This document shows, piece after piece, positions 8,645 through 17,431 of a DNA stretch of 64,000 nucleotides. A model generated the notes under the pieces. That model saw only the letters and a program-made list of their open reading frames with translations, searched no databases and was not told the origin of the DNA. Source of the DNA: Melastoma dodecandrum. Taxonomy: Eukaryota > Streptophyta > Magnoliopsida > Myrtales > Melastomataceae. The position numbers and the translations under genes were made by a program. The stretch lies in contig JARUPY010000371.1 in the NCBI GenBank assembly GCA_029817715.1, positions 496,001 to 560,000 of the forward strand. Reading direction: 5' to 3'. How positions within the stretch are numbered: the first letter of the stretch is position 1; each line of letters opens with the position of its first letter.

Positions 8645-9277
8645 ATGGACGAACCCCAGAGCCGCCTTGGCAAGATGAACATCCTGTCTGATGAGAAGGA
8701 CACACTGCTTCGTGCCGCCATCAACAAGTATGTCGTCAAATGGGGAGACTTCGTCCTCTCGTCGGGGGAGACGAGCAAATATCTCTTCCACGCAAAGGAC
8801 ATCCTTATGCGGCGAGACGTCTCCAATCTGGCCGCCGAAGCGGTCTGCGCGGTCGCGCACCATAATCACGCCAGCATCCTTTGCGGCATCGCGACCGGTG
8901 GCATTCCGCTCGTCGGCGCCGCGCTCGCTTTGGACTCTGGGCATGTGCCACAGCCGACGCACGGCTGCTACCTGCGCAGTGAGCCCAAGAGCTACGGCTC
9001 GAAGAGTCGGCTGGAAGGTCTGACCGACATCGAGATCGAGGGCTTCGCAAAGAGCCGCAAGCGCATCATGATGGTCGAGGACGTCACGACGACAGGCAAC
9101 TCTGTGCACAAGGCGGTCGAGTACCTTCGCAATGACCTGGGCCTGTGCGTGGCTGGCGTCTGCGTCATGTTCGATCGCAGTGAAGGGAGGGCCGAGAAGC
9201 TCTTCGCCGAGCACAATCTCGAATTCACCTACCTCTACACCGCGAATGAGTTCGTTGCCTCGACGCTTGCCGCCTGA
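8645..9277 (+). CDS. pyrE: orotate phosphoribosyltransferase-like enzyme
   Basis: A 210-residue type I phosphoribosyltransferase. The PRPP loop MMVEDVTTTGNSV (about residues 139-151), the catalytic flexible loop YLRSEPKSYGSKSRLEG and the upstream SGETSKYLFHAKDI are those of PyrE, which makes OMP from orotate and PRPP in pyrimidine synthesis. A CACGAGGAG site lies 5 nt upstream of ATG 8645. It may raise UMP supply for DNA synthesis. An orphan nicotinate- or purine-specific PRTase is less likely given the SEPKSYG loop. Confidence 0.8.
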   Translation: MDEPQSRLGKMNILSDEKDTLLRAAINKYVVKWGDFVLSSGETSKYLFHAKDILMRRDVSNLAAEAVCAVAHHNHASILCGIATGGIPLVGAALALDSGHVPQPTHGCYLRSEPKSYGSKSRLEGLTDIEIEGFAKSRKRIMMVEDVTTTGNSVHKAVEYLRNDLGLCVAGVCVMFDRSEGRAEKLFAEHNLEFTYLYTANEFVASTLAA

Positions 9278-9287
9278 CCTTACCCGG

Positions 9288-10019
9288 CTAGGCGTGTCCT
9301 CGCGGCGCTTCAGCTTGTTCTCGATGATCGATGGCGTCGCGACGCACGTAGGGGTGGCCCACCATCTTGGAGTCTTCGTACGGATCGAGCTGATAGAGCT
9401 TGTTGTCGTAGATGTAGACGGGCGGCGGCTCCGTTCCGTGTGGGATCGTCAGGCCCTCGTAGCGGACGCCTGAGGACCAGTTCTCATAGAGATAGATCGG
9501 ATCGCCGGGCGGCGGCGGTGGCGGCGCACGGAGTGCCGCTGACGACGCTAGGCCATTCACACGGACACCCTCTGGATCGGCGTGACCTTCCAGCCGCTGG
9601 TAACGAATGCCAGGTGGTCGTCCCGGAGCGATCGAAGCTGCTGCCACAACTCGCGATGCTCGACGGGGTCGCCATTCGGCTTGCGCCAGTCGAGCGCCAC
9701 CCAGCGGTCGCTCCACGAGGTGATCCCTTGCACAACGTTGTTCGAGGGCATGCGGATCACGCCGGACAGTCCATTTCGGGACCACCTTGAGAATCTCGAT
9801 GGCCGCCGTCAGCTCCAGCTCGCTCAGAGTGCCGGGCGACTCGTAGCCAGCATTCTCGTAGACAGAATTCTCCTCGCCGCGCGCCAACGCTGAGATGCCT
9901 TCCACGCCGATGGGGAGGTGATTGTCGCAGAGAAGGCTGTAGGCCCACCCTCCCCTGCCGTTGATTGCAGTGCCGTCACAGTAGCCGACGAAGGTGTCGG
10001 TCTCTTTTTCGAATTCCAA
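9288..10019 (-). CDS. RNase HI-like protein with C-terminal extension (frameshifted)
   Basis: Starts at TTG 10019, after AAGAGG. The order of RNase HI motifs is kept: GYCDGTAINGRGGWAYS (Asp10 region), LSELELTAAIEIL (Glu48), SNNVVQGITSW (Asp70 region), then GHADPEGVRVNGLASS. At the Asp70 position the sequence reads PSNN and at Asp134 it reads VNGLA, so two of four catalytic acids appear absent; nearby frame changes (about 9760 and 9590) could explain one. The C-terminal 80 residues begin with a proline run and are Tyr-rich. Typical role: removing RNA primers; here possibly only hybrid binding. Confidence 0.65.
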   Translation of the reverse strand: MEFEKETDTFVGYCDGTAINGRGGWAYSLLCDNHLPIGVEGISALARGEENSVYENAGYESPGTLSELELTAAIEILKVVPKWTVRRDPHALEQRCARDHLVERPLGGARLAQAEWRPRRASRVVAAASIAPGRPPGIRYQRLEGHADPEGVRVNGLASSAALRAPPPPPPGDPIYLYENWSSGVRYEGLTIPHGTEPPPVYIYDNKLYQLDPYEDSKMVGHPYVRRDAIDHREQAEAPRGHA

Positions 10020-10029
10020 GACTTGCCTC

Positions 10030-10170
10030 TTACCTTTCAGCCTCGTCGACACGCCGCCGCTCGGCGTCGATCTGGCGCCTAATGACTTGGATGCGGACCC
10101 ACTGGAGAATCTGCGGGAGAAACCATAGGAAGGCGATCAGCGCCAAACCAAATATGGTTTGCAGCGTCAT
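10030..10170 (-). CDS. small single-pass membrane protein, 46 aa
   Basis: ATG 10170 overlaps the stop of the upstream gene as ATGA. The product, MTLQTIFGLALIAFLWFLPQ followed by an RRQIDAERRR tail, has one N-terminal transmembrane helix and a basic cytoplasmic end. Function unknown; inner-membrane location is inferred. Confidence 0.6.
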   Translation of the reverse strand: MTLQTIFGLALIAFLWFLPQILQWVRIQVIRRQIDAERRRVDEAER

Positions 10171-10358
10171 CGACGCAACGTCACCATCACGGTGACGACA
10201 TCGTGCTTGCCCTCTTCCATCTCTTTGAACGCAGCCGCAACGACTTCCGGTCCGTCAAATTTGAGGATATGGCTGTCGAAGGCAACGAGCGGCGATAGGG
10301 GACTGAGCCCCGCTTCGCCGATGTCGCAGAAGGTCGTGACCAGATCGTTGCGCTTCAT
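10167..10358 (-). CDS. hypothetical protein, 63 aa
   Basis: Starts ATG 10358 behind AAAGGAGACCCC, a strong ribosome binding site. Sequence MKRNDLVTTFCDIGEAGLSP ... VVTVMVTLRR. No family recognised. Coupled to the downstream membrane protein by an ATGA overlap and lies 10 nt after the HD-hydrolase gene. Confidence 0.65.
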   Translation of the reverse strand: MKRNDLVTTFCDIGEAGLSPLSPLVAFDSHILKFDGPEVVAAAFKEMEEGKHDVVTVMVTLRR

Positions 10359-10368
10359 GGGGTCTCCT

Positions 10369-11059
10369 TTATGCGGCGCGAATCTCGATCGCACGAAGAT
10401 CGGTCGCGACTTCGATATAGGCTCGGATGAGCTTGATCTGCTCGACGAGCAGAACCTTGATGTTCTCGTAGGCATAGCGCTGTTCGGGGAACAGGCTGCG
10501 CGCGAGCTTCATCATGGGGAAGATGCGCTCTTCCGCGAACTGGATATAGCTCTCCTGCTTGCTCAGATCGAAGACGCCGATCATGGTGGAGAGGTTGCGA
10601 GAACGGTCGACCGGCTTCACGACCGAGGCGCGGACATCGCGCGCCATCTCGGCGAAAAGGGCTCCCTCGTCCTTCGGCTCACCGTTGTGGTGATACTTGT
10701 TCAGCCGCTCGATGCTCATGCAGACGTCGGTGCCCCAAGCGCGGTGACGCTCGTCGGGGAAAACCACACGCATGATGTCGGCGGAATGGGACGCGATAGT
10801 CCTCGGGCGTGTCGTGGAGCAGGTCGGCAATGATCGTCCCTTCAGGATCGATCAGCATGTCTGCGATCGTGAGGGTGAAGAGTGCGATCTCTACCTGATG
10901 GTCGAACTCGGGCGTGACGCCATCCTTGCGAAAGCCGGTATGGTAACGCTGTGCGAATTCGAGGGCACGGAGAGCGTTGTAGTACTTCCGCCCGGTCAGC
11001 AACAGTTTTAGCGTCGAGAGGCGCTTAGCTGCTTTTTGCTGAATGGTCGCGGTGTTCAT
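10369..11059 (-). CDS. SpoT/MESH1-like HD hydrolase (frameshifted)
   Basis: About 229 residues of all-helical HD fold. EFDHQVEIA (His54), ADLLHDTPEDY (His82-Asp83, with the EDY in place of SpoT's VEDT) and VVKPVDRSRNLSTM match the metal-binding and substrate motifs of (p)ppGpp hydrolases, in order and spacing. The frame changes near 10800, between HDTPEDY and HSADIMRVVF. No synthetase, TGS or ACT domain follows, so it is a stand-alone hydrolase, expected to degrade alarmone in the cytoplasm. A related phosphohydrolase acting on other nucleotides cannot be excluded. Confidence 0.75.
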
Positions 11060-11132
11060 GATATCTCCTGCCTAATGACACGAGACTATCATGAAAACCG
11101 CGACCGTCAACGAGAATCAGTTCTTTTTCGCT

Positions 11133-11306
11133 TTAACGAGCTTGGATCGCCTTGCCGATTTCCTCGACTTTGTCTTCGATCGCCGCCGGGACTTCGGTCT
11201 TAGTAGACTCCAGCTCGTTCTTCAGTGCTTCGCCAATTTGCATTGATACGAAGCTTTCGTTTGACTGATTCCTCGTCTTTCTTACCTTGAGAGATGCCTG
11301 TTTCAT
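11133..11306 (-). CDS. hypothetical small basic-acidic protein, 57 aa
   Basis: ATG 11306 preceded by AGGACAG. MKQASLKVRKTRNQSNESFV then an acidic helical half (KTEVPAAIEDKVEEIGKAIQ). It fills the space between the AAA+ gene terminator and the HD-hydrolase gene. No family recognised. Confidence 0.5.
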   Translation of the reverse strand: MKQASLKVRKTRNQSNESFVSMQIGEALKNELESTKTEVPAAIEDKVEEIGKAIQAR

Positions 11307-11375
11307 GACAACTGTCCTGATTACTAGAATAATAATGTGTGACGTTAACCATTAGTTCCCTCAACACACAAAGAA

Positions 11376-11397
11376 AAGGGCAGCCGAAGCTGCCCTT
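11376..11397 (-). terminator. Rho-independent terminator of the AAA+ gene
   Basis: On the minus strand AAGGGCAGC-TTCG-GCTGCCCTT forms a perfect 9-bp stem with a UUCG tetraloop, followed by TTCTTTG. It lies 6 nt past the AAA+ stop codon. Confidence 0.85.
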
Positions 11398-11403
11398 GGT
11401 AGA

Positions 11404-13696
11404 TCAGAAACCAATCTTCTTGACGAACTGGGGCTTCACCTCCACCTCCTCGACGAGCATCTTGAACAGCTTGTCGGGGTCAGTGATGCCGGTGATGTCG
11501 GCGCGCTTGGCCACGTTGGCGAAGTCGCCGGGGGCCAAAATCTTCAACGTCGACAGTGCCTTGGGGGCTTCCGTGTTGAAGAAGCGCTGGAACAGACGCG
11601 CTGCCTGATCGTCTTCGAGGAAGTTGAACTTCATCTTGAACGTGAACCGGCGCATCGCTGCGGGGTCCAGGGAGTCCATGAGGTTCGTCGTCATGATGAA
11701 CGGCCACTTGTGGCTCTCCATCTGCGACAGCATCTCGTTGACCATCGACACTTCCCATCCACGGTGCGCACCCTCGCGGTTGCGCAGGAACGAGTCGCCC
11801 TCGTCGATCAGGAGAACCGCCTCCTCCTCAGCCGCCATCTCGAAGGCTTCGGCGATGTTCTTCTCGTTCTCCGCCGACATACATGCCGAGGAGATCGGAA
11901 GCGCGCTTCAGGATAAAGCGGCGGCCGAGCCGGTTGGCGACGTAGCGTCCGTACTCGCTCTTGCCGGTGCCGGGCGCGCCCCACAGCAGCAAGCTGAAGT
12001 TCGGCTTGGCGTCGCAGAGGACGCTGGTCAGCTTGACGAGGTCGCTATCCGTGTTGACGCACGTGACGTCGTAGGTATCGGCCTGCTTGCTGCGCAGCGG
12101 GAACTTGCGCTTGTAGCCATAGTGCACGAGGCGATCGAGCGACTTGACGACCTCGGAAAGCTCCTCCTCCTCAAGCGAGGCGAGAGACGCGATCTTGGCC
12201 GAGTTGCTGATGAGCGCCGGGGTCGTGTTGTAGACCTCGGCCAGCTCGTCGAGCGTGTCGCTGGCGAACGGAAGCTCGTACTTGTCCTTGTATCGCTCCC
12301 AGATCGCCCGGCGAGCCGTGAGCGGCGGCACCTCGAAGGCGATGTTGTAGATCATGCGCCGAAGGACGGCCGCACCGCAGACTTCGAGATCGTTCGTGGT
12401 CCAGATGATCGGGAGCTGAGTGGTCTCGATGATCCGGTTGATGAAGGCCTTGGAGAAGGCGGCGTTCGTGTCCTCGCGCTTGAACAGGTCCTCCATCTCG
12501 TCGAACAGAAGCACCGTGTTCGGATCACGGCTATAGAGCTTCTGGGCGATCTTGAGGCTGATCAGGCGCTCGGCGCGCGACTTCTCGTTCGTGTCCGAGT
12601 CAGAGATGTCGCCGATGACACGCAGGTTCCAGCCGTTGCGCTTGGCAAGCGAGAGCACAAGCTCGGTCTTGCCAGTGCCCGGCAGTCCCCAGAACATCAC
12701 GTTGATGCCGCGAGAGCGCGCCGCCAGACCGTTGTTGATGATCATCTCGGTGCGGCCGATCTCCTTGCGGAGGTGGTCGTAGTCCTCGATCACGAGGTCG
12801 GTCGTGATGTTCGTCGGGAAGAGCGACTTCGTCAGCGACTCTTCCGACAGATCAGGCGCGCAGAACGCCTCACGCATGTCCTCATGGATGTAGTAGAACG
12901 GCTTGTGCCGCGATCCATTCGTCGTCAGCAACCCGCTCTGGAAGAGGAAGCCCTTCATCGAGGTCTTCACTTCGTCCTCGGTGATGTCGAACATCTGCGC
13001 GAACAGCCGGATCGGCTCTTCAGCGAACTCGCTGTAGCGGAAGCTGTCGAACAGGTTGTGGAAGGTGTACGCCATGTTGGTGCACAGCTTCACCGCCAAC
13101 TGAAGGAACAGCGTGTCGATCTTGTTGAGGTCGAGGATGTTCGCGAGCGTGCGCGTCGACTTCGAGATCGGGAATACGACATCGCCGAGCTTGTTCAGCG
13201 CCATCCTGGCGAACGTGACGATCTCGTCCGGCTCGAAGCACTCGCGGGTGAGGACGAACTTGTTCTCGGGATGTGCGGTCCGGTAGGCCTCGTACTTCTT
13301 GTCGTGGAGGCTGATCCACTCCTTGTGGTAGACGTTGCTACCCATGCGATCGGCCATCTCGCGGACGAGATTGTCGTAACCAGGGACCGGCTTGTAGTTC
13401 AGGAGGATGTTGGCGAAGAGACGCGAGATGAACGGGTCGCTGTCGCCCATCGACTCGCGGTGATCGTAATAGTCGTCGTCGTCATCATCCTCGTCGTAAT
13501 CCGCGTCGAGGATGTCATCGCCCTTGCCCTTGCTCTTGGCGGCAACAGCTTCGTTTTCGGCGTTGTTCTCGACGATGCAGTCGATGATGTTGCCGTTTTC
13601 GTCGATGACGAATACGGCGCCGAGGTCCTCGACATCCTGTTCGTCAAGGATAGTGACCTCGGTGATGGTTACTTTGTCTTCTTCGTTGCTGGTCAT
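11404..13696 (-). CDS. tandem AAA+ ATPase (frameshifted)
   Basis: About 763 residues. An acidic N-terminus (near residues 65-80 a run of Asp) is followed by a helical region and two AAA+ modules. Module 1 has WGLPGTGKTE (about residue 335) and VLLFDEMEDLF; module 2 has WGAPGTGKSE (about 570), VLLIDEGDSFL and an FIMTTNLMDSLDPAAMRRF sensor/arginine region. This is the Cdc48/Vps4/SpoVK style of unfoldase or remodelling ring. One frame change near 11880, between LLGMYVG and SAENEKNIAEAF. Start ATG 13696. Likely acts on protein complexes during infection; no protease partner is adjacent. Confidence 0.8.
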
Positions 13697-13791
13697 GTAA
13701 AAAATGATGGCCTTAAGTTTAATACTGAAGAAAAACTTCATACTCAGAATACGCTTTTGGTAAAGCCCGGCGCAATATGTTTCAGGCGATC

Positions 13792-14166
13792 CTAAATGAA
13801 AGGATATATCGAGCCCGTCGTCTGGTATTTCGCATAGTCGCGGCAGATCGCATCGAACTTCTCTGCATAGTAGTCGTAGCTCTCCGAGGCTTCACATTCG
13901 GAGATGATCATCACTCGGTCCCAGCCACACCAGTCCCAAAGCCGCTGCGCGAGACGATGGCTGATCTGGAACGACTTCAGGAGGACGTCCTTGTCATAGA
14001 ATCCCTCGTCGATCGCGCATTCGATGCGGTCGGCGATCTGCGACACGGTGTCGAACTTGTTGCGCAGGATGTTGGGCTTAAAGCCGACGAGGTAGTGGAA
14101 GTTGGTCTTCCCGAGTTCGAACTGCTCGGCGTGGTCCAGCTTCACGATGAGTGTGGATTGACCCAT
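13792..14166 (-). CDS. hypothetical protein, 124 aa
   Basis: Start ATG 14166 (MGQSTLIVKLDHAEQFELGK) after AAAGAGATTTTG. Alpha/beta protein with an aromatic C-terminal region (SESYDYYAEKFDAICRDYAK). No family recognised. Same strand as the AAA+ gene and 95 nt upstream of it, probably co-transcribed. Confidence 0.65.
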   Translation of the reverse strand: MGQSTLIVKLDHAEQFELGKTNFHYLVGFKPNILRNKFDTVSQIADRIECAIDEGFYDKDVLLKSFQISHRLAQRLWDWCGWDRVMIISECEASESYDYYAEKFDAICRDYAKYQTTGSIYPFI

Positions 14167-14331
14167 TTTCAAAATCTCTTTCGGCAAAATCGATCGGCGC
14201 CCCGGCCGGTCTTGCTGTCGTAGCCGGGCCCTCATCGCGCCGTCGATATCTTTTTCCCGGCGCCTTCCAGCAAATATTGTTCAATAAACGCTGACGGTGT
14301 TAGAGTCCTGGAACAATTAGATACAGAGACT

Positions 14332-14872
14332 ATGTTTAGACATCCTTTTCATCAGGTGCGTGAATTCCATGACACCTTTGGTATTGCGAACGGCGAAACT
14401 CCCACGCTCCCCGACCAGAAGACGCGCGACCTGCGCATCGACCTCCTTTCAGGAGGAGTTCGACGAGTACCTGAAGGGCGAGGAGGAGAATGACCTCGTC
14501 CAGATCGCGGACGCCCTCGGAGACGTGATCTACATCGCGCTTGGCACCGCTCTCTCGTACGGCATTCCGCTCGATTCGGTATTCGACGAGATTCACCGCT
14601 CGAACATGTCGAAGCTCGACGAGAACGGCAATGTCATCTACCGCGAGGACGGCAAGGTGCTCAAGTCGGCGCTCTACACGAAGCCGGACATCAAGAGCAT
14701 CCTCGACAGGTATACCTCGAAGACAACTCTGTTCTCCCAGCCGGATGCTCCGGCTCCGGTTAAGGGCGGCGTTTGGTTTGACACCAGCAACGGCAACACC
14801 CCTCACGTGTGCCAGGACGGCGTTCGCTGGGAGGTCATGGAGATCGTAGCGATTCCGGCCTCGGGCTTCTGA
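14332..14872 (+). CDS. MazG-like NTP pyrophosphohydrolase with a fibre-like C-terminal module (frameshifted)
   Basis: Starts MFRHPFHQVREFHDTFGIAN at ATG 14332; after a frame change near 14452 the helical core reads EEFDEYLKGEEENDLVQIAD ALGDVIYIALG and SVFDEIHRSNMSKLD, the acidic metal-binding pattern of the all-alpha NTP pyrophosphohydrolases (PRA-PH/MazG type). These hydrolyse (d)NTPs to monophosphates. The last 45 residues (GGVWFDTSNGNTPHVCQDG) match a module repeated in the phage's own tail fibre. Both parts lie in one uninterrupted frame. Confidence 0.75.
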
Positions 14873-14884
14873 GGGGCGGCGTTC

Positions 14885-15226
14885 ATGTACGATTGGCGCC
14901 TGCATTCCGACGAGGAACTCTCGCACAAGCTCGATCAGGTGATGCTGCGCCTCAACTACGCCTACGGCTATGGCAGCGCCGACATGCTTAATAGCCTGCT
15001 TCTCGCCGCGCAAAGCATCGAAGAAGAACTCATACAGCGCGCGGCCAAAAGCTTCTCGGAAGCGATCATCGAATCGAGCCCGTCGCTGATCGAGACCGAC
15101 CCCGATCTGTCAGCTCAGCAAAAGAAAGATGTAGCCCAGGTCGAGGAGGAGGAAGTAAACCAGGATAGACGTAGGAAGCCGATTGAGAAAAGATCAGTAC
15201 GGCGCATAACTCCCAAAGACCTTTAG
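14885..15226 (+). CDS. hypothetical protein, 113 aa
   Basis: ATG 14885, 12 nt after the MazG-like gene. N-terminal half helical (LRLNYAYGYGSADMLNSLLL), C-terminal half very acidic and then basic (VAQVEEEEVNQDRRRKPIEK). Possibly a DNA- or protein-binding accessory; no family recognised. Confidence 0.65.
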   Translation: MYDWRLHSDEELSHKLDQVMLRLNYAYGYGSADMLNSLLLAAQSIEEELIQRAAKSFSEAIIESSPSLIETDPDLSAQQKKDVAQVEEEEVNQDRRRKPIEKRSVRRITPKDL

Positions 15227-15242
15227 TACAAGGAATTTACAA

Positions 15243-15989
15243 TTGAACGATTTCGAAGACGACGACAGCGGCGTTTACACCTCGATCAGCTTCGACGTGC
15301 GCATCATCCGCATGATGGGCATGCTCATGATGCCAACGAAGCTCAGGCTGCGGTTCGACGTCAACCCCATCGTGTTGATGAACCCCGGCGTGCTCGGCAT
15401 CACCGCGCTGCGCATTCGCACATGGTTCACGACCATCGTCGAGTCGTCGATCGCCGTGTCGTCGGGCAACATCGAGGGGTTGACCATGCTCTTCGGTCCT
15501 GGCGGCAACCTGCGCGTCGACAATCACCTCATGCTCGTGCACGCCGAGCCGACCGACGATCTCCTGGCGGCGGTCTTCCTGGCCAAGCTCAATGCCATGG
15601 CCGGGATCGAGGACGATGACGGCGAGCGGGCCTTCCTGGCGTGTGAAGTGCGCTCCGACAACATTCTCGGTCTGCGCGCGACCTTTGTTGGCGATCCGCG
15701 CACATGCCTGCCGACAATCGACGAGTGGATCGGCGAGCGCCGCTACTACAACGAGCCGTGGTGGAGCCGCGACGACATCTCGACGTACGACGTCCAGCCG
15801 CCTGAGGACGCCGATCTTGAGAAAAAGCCCGTCTACCCCACCCCGGCTGAGTTGATGGGCCTCGGTGACCTCCTGGACGGTGTTGGCAGCGATCCTGTCG
15901 ACGAGAAGGACGAGGCGAAGGAGAGCAACGTCCTGCGCCCGCAGTTCAAGCCGACGATCATCGACGGGGGTAAGAAGCCCGATGCGTGA
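15243..15989 (+). CDS. hypothetical protein, 248 aa
   Basis: Begins at TTG 15243 with AAGGA 9 nt upstream. Intact. Beta-rich first half (SISFDVRIIRMMGMLMMPTK, SSGNIEGLTMLFGPGGNLRV), then an acidic, proline-containing tail. It overlaps the next gene by 8 nt. Its position in a run of coupled genes ending in a DnaE-like fragment hints at a replication-associated role, but this is context only. Confidence 0.65.
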   Translation: MNDFEDDDSGVYTSISFDVRIIRMMGMLMMPTKLRLRFDVNPIVLMNPGVLGITALRIRTWFTTIVESSIAVSSGNIEGLTMLFGPGGNLRVDNHLMLVHAEPTDDLLAAVFLAKLNAMAGIEDDDGERAFLACEVRSDNILGLRATFVGDPRTCLPTIDEWIGERRYYNEPWWSRDDISTYDVQPPEDADLEKKPVYPTPAELMGLGDLLDGVGSDPVDEKDEAKESNVLRPQFKPTIIDGGKKPDA

Positions 15990-16479
15990 GCATACCGAGG
16001 CCTATCCCGTTGCCGAAGGTGTGCCTGACATCTTCATCGAAGCCTGCGAGAGCATCTTCAATGTGGCGACGGACGTGTCCCGCCTCTTCATCTGTCGGGG
16101 ATGGGTCGAGAAGCCGCTGAACGGCATCCCGGTCTATCGCCCCTCGCCCGCCTGCTTCATCATCTCGGCGCCCCGTCTCGACGACGCGCGCGACGTGGCG
16201 ATCTGCATGCGCGGCATCCTCGACTACGTCTTCTTCGAGTCGCGGGACGGCAAGCTGACCGCAGACGAGGTGCGCGCGATCATCGCCACCTTGCAGAAGC
16301 GTGCCCTCCTCCTGAGCCTCGAAGAGGCCGTCGACATCTTCGACGACGTCGGCGTCCCGGTCTACTTCGGCTCGGGCATTCCCATGTCGGATATGCTCGT
16401 CATGCCGCTCCTGACCGACGTCGGCTTCAAGCCAGAGAAGATCGACAGCGTCGTGCACAAGGTGCCGAACAAGTGGTGA
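15982..16479 (+). CDS. hypothetical protein, 165 aa
   Basis: ATG 15982 overlaps the upstream stop by 8 nt; its own TGA overlaps the next GTG start. Alpha/beta protein (MREHTEAYPVAEGVPDIFIE ... VVHKVPNKW) with no recognised motif. Translational coupling on both sides suggests a stable complex or shared pathway with neighbours. Confidence 0.65.
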   Translation: MREHTEAYPVAEGVPDIFIEACESIFNVATDVSRLFICRGWVEKPLNGIPVYRPSPACFIISAPRLDDARDVAICMRGILDYVFFESRDGKLTADEVRAIIATLQKRALLLSLEEAVDIFDDVGVPVYFGSGIPMSDMLVMPLLTDVGFKPEKIDSVVHKVPNKW

Positions 16480-17006
16480 AGGCCGCCCAGTTTCATACGG
16501 ACGACTACGGCCGCATCCATTTCGACACGAAGAGCGCCTTCGAGCTTCTGTTCGAGGGCCGCGACCTTGCGGACTTCTGCGTGCAGGACGATGAGGCCGC
16601 ACAGGCCTACAACGCCCGTTGCCTCGAATGGGACAAGACCGGATACCGGTTGAAAATCCTTCCCGAGATCGCTCATTCACCCGAAGAAGAGCATCGTCGT
16701 CGACAATCCCAGTGGCTGTTCCCGCAGGAGATCACCGGCATCGACGTGCGAGAATATCTTCTCGGGAAGTGCGAGACGGATGCCGAGCGCCAGCGTATCG
16801 CCATGGAGATGGACATATTCAACGAACGCGGGCTGATGCCGGTCCTTCACCTGATGATCTATCTCCAGGATCACTTCCGGTCGAACAACATCATCTATGG
16901 TGTCGGCCGAGGATCGTCCGTGTCCAGCTTTGTCCTTTATAAAATTGGAATACACCGAGTAGACTCTCTCAAGTATGGGCTTGACATAAGAGAGTTCCTA
17001 AAGTAA
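16476..17006 (+). CDS. truncated DNA polymerase III alpha-like protein
   Basis: A 176-residue product starting at GTG 16476 (4-nt overlap). The C-terminal half, YGVGRGSSVSSFVLYKIGIH then DSLKYGLDIREFLK, matches the GRGSGAGSLVAY...LDPL..LLFERFLN segment of DnaE. The protein stops just before the position where DnaE carries its catalytic PDxDxD motif, and no PHP domain precedes it. It therefore cannot polymerise DNA on its own. It may be an accessory that interacts with replication factors, or a decoy for the host holoenzyme. Confidence 0.65.
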   Translation: MKAAQFHTDDYGRIHFDTKSAFELLFEGRDLADFCVQDDEAAQAYNARCLEWDKTGYRLKILPEIAHSPEEEHRRRQSQWLFPQEITGIDVREYLLGKCETDAERQRIAMEMDIFNERGLMPVLHLMIYLQDHFRSNNIIYGVGRGSSVSSFVLYKIGIHRVDSLKYGLDIREFLK

Positions 17007-17034
17007 AAACTCCATATTGGTTTGGGGATTCTTC

Positions 17035-17376
17035 ATGGTCGCGTGGCCCTATCTTAATGGTGTGACGTTTCGCGAGATCGAACTTGCCGAATACATGCGG
17101 ACGGCCACCTACAAGAAGAAGACTATCCAGCTCAAAGGATACGAGATCGTCAAGGATGGAGAGGTCGTCGGCTACGTGTGGCGGCATATGGCGGACTTGG
17201 AGCGAAAGATTCCGGGCAAGCGCTACGTCGCATCCCGTTGGTCTGCCCCGCGCTGGCGCGCGAGCGAAAAGGGTCCTGGGCACACCTACGGGCGCCTTGT
17301 CGACTACGTGAGCCGCAATGAAGCCGCCGACCGCTTCCTTTGCTACCGCGAGCATGCGCAACGGGCGAACGTGTAA
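17035..17376 (+). CDS. hypothetical protein, 113 aa
   Basis: ATG 17035 preceded by GGGGATTC. Mixed alpha/beta, basic (MVAWPYLNGVTFREIELAEY, GEVVGYVWRHMADLERKIPG, SRWSAPRWRASEKGPG). No recognised family. Separate from the coupled run upstream. Confidence 0.6.
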   Translation: MVAWPYLNGVTFREIELAEYMRTATYKKKTIQLKGYEIVKDGEVVGYVWRHMADLERKIPGKRYVASRWSAPRWRASEKGPGHTYGRLVDYVSRNEAADRFLCYREHAQRANV

Positions 17377-17400
17377 GGTCCGATCAATCTCCGGCTGAAG

Positions 17401-17431
17401 GCATGTCCATCTAAATAATGGATGGACATGC
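17401..17431 (+). promoter_or_regulatory. 11-bp inverted repeat flanking a TAAATA box and start codon
   Basis: GCATGTCCATC (17401-17411) and GATGGACATGC (17421-17431) are perfect complements; the 9-nt loop TAAATAATG contains the TAAATA box (17412-17417) and an ATG. The gene start ATG 17422, 4 nt after the box, lies in the right arm. It could be a protein-binding operator or a hairpin controlling initiation. Confidence 0.6.

Noticed and set aside
11624..13795. 723-codon open frame on the plus strand
   Set aside because: It lies antisense to the AAA+ ATPase; its composition (Val, Asp, Glu, Arg, Leu runs) is that of a mirror frame in G+C-rich DNA.
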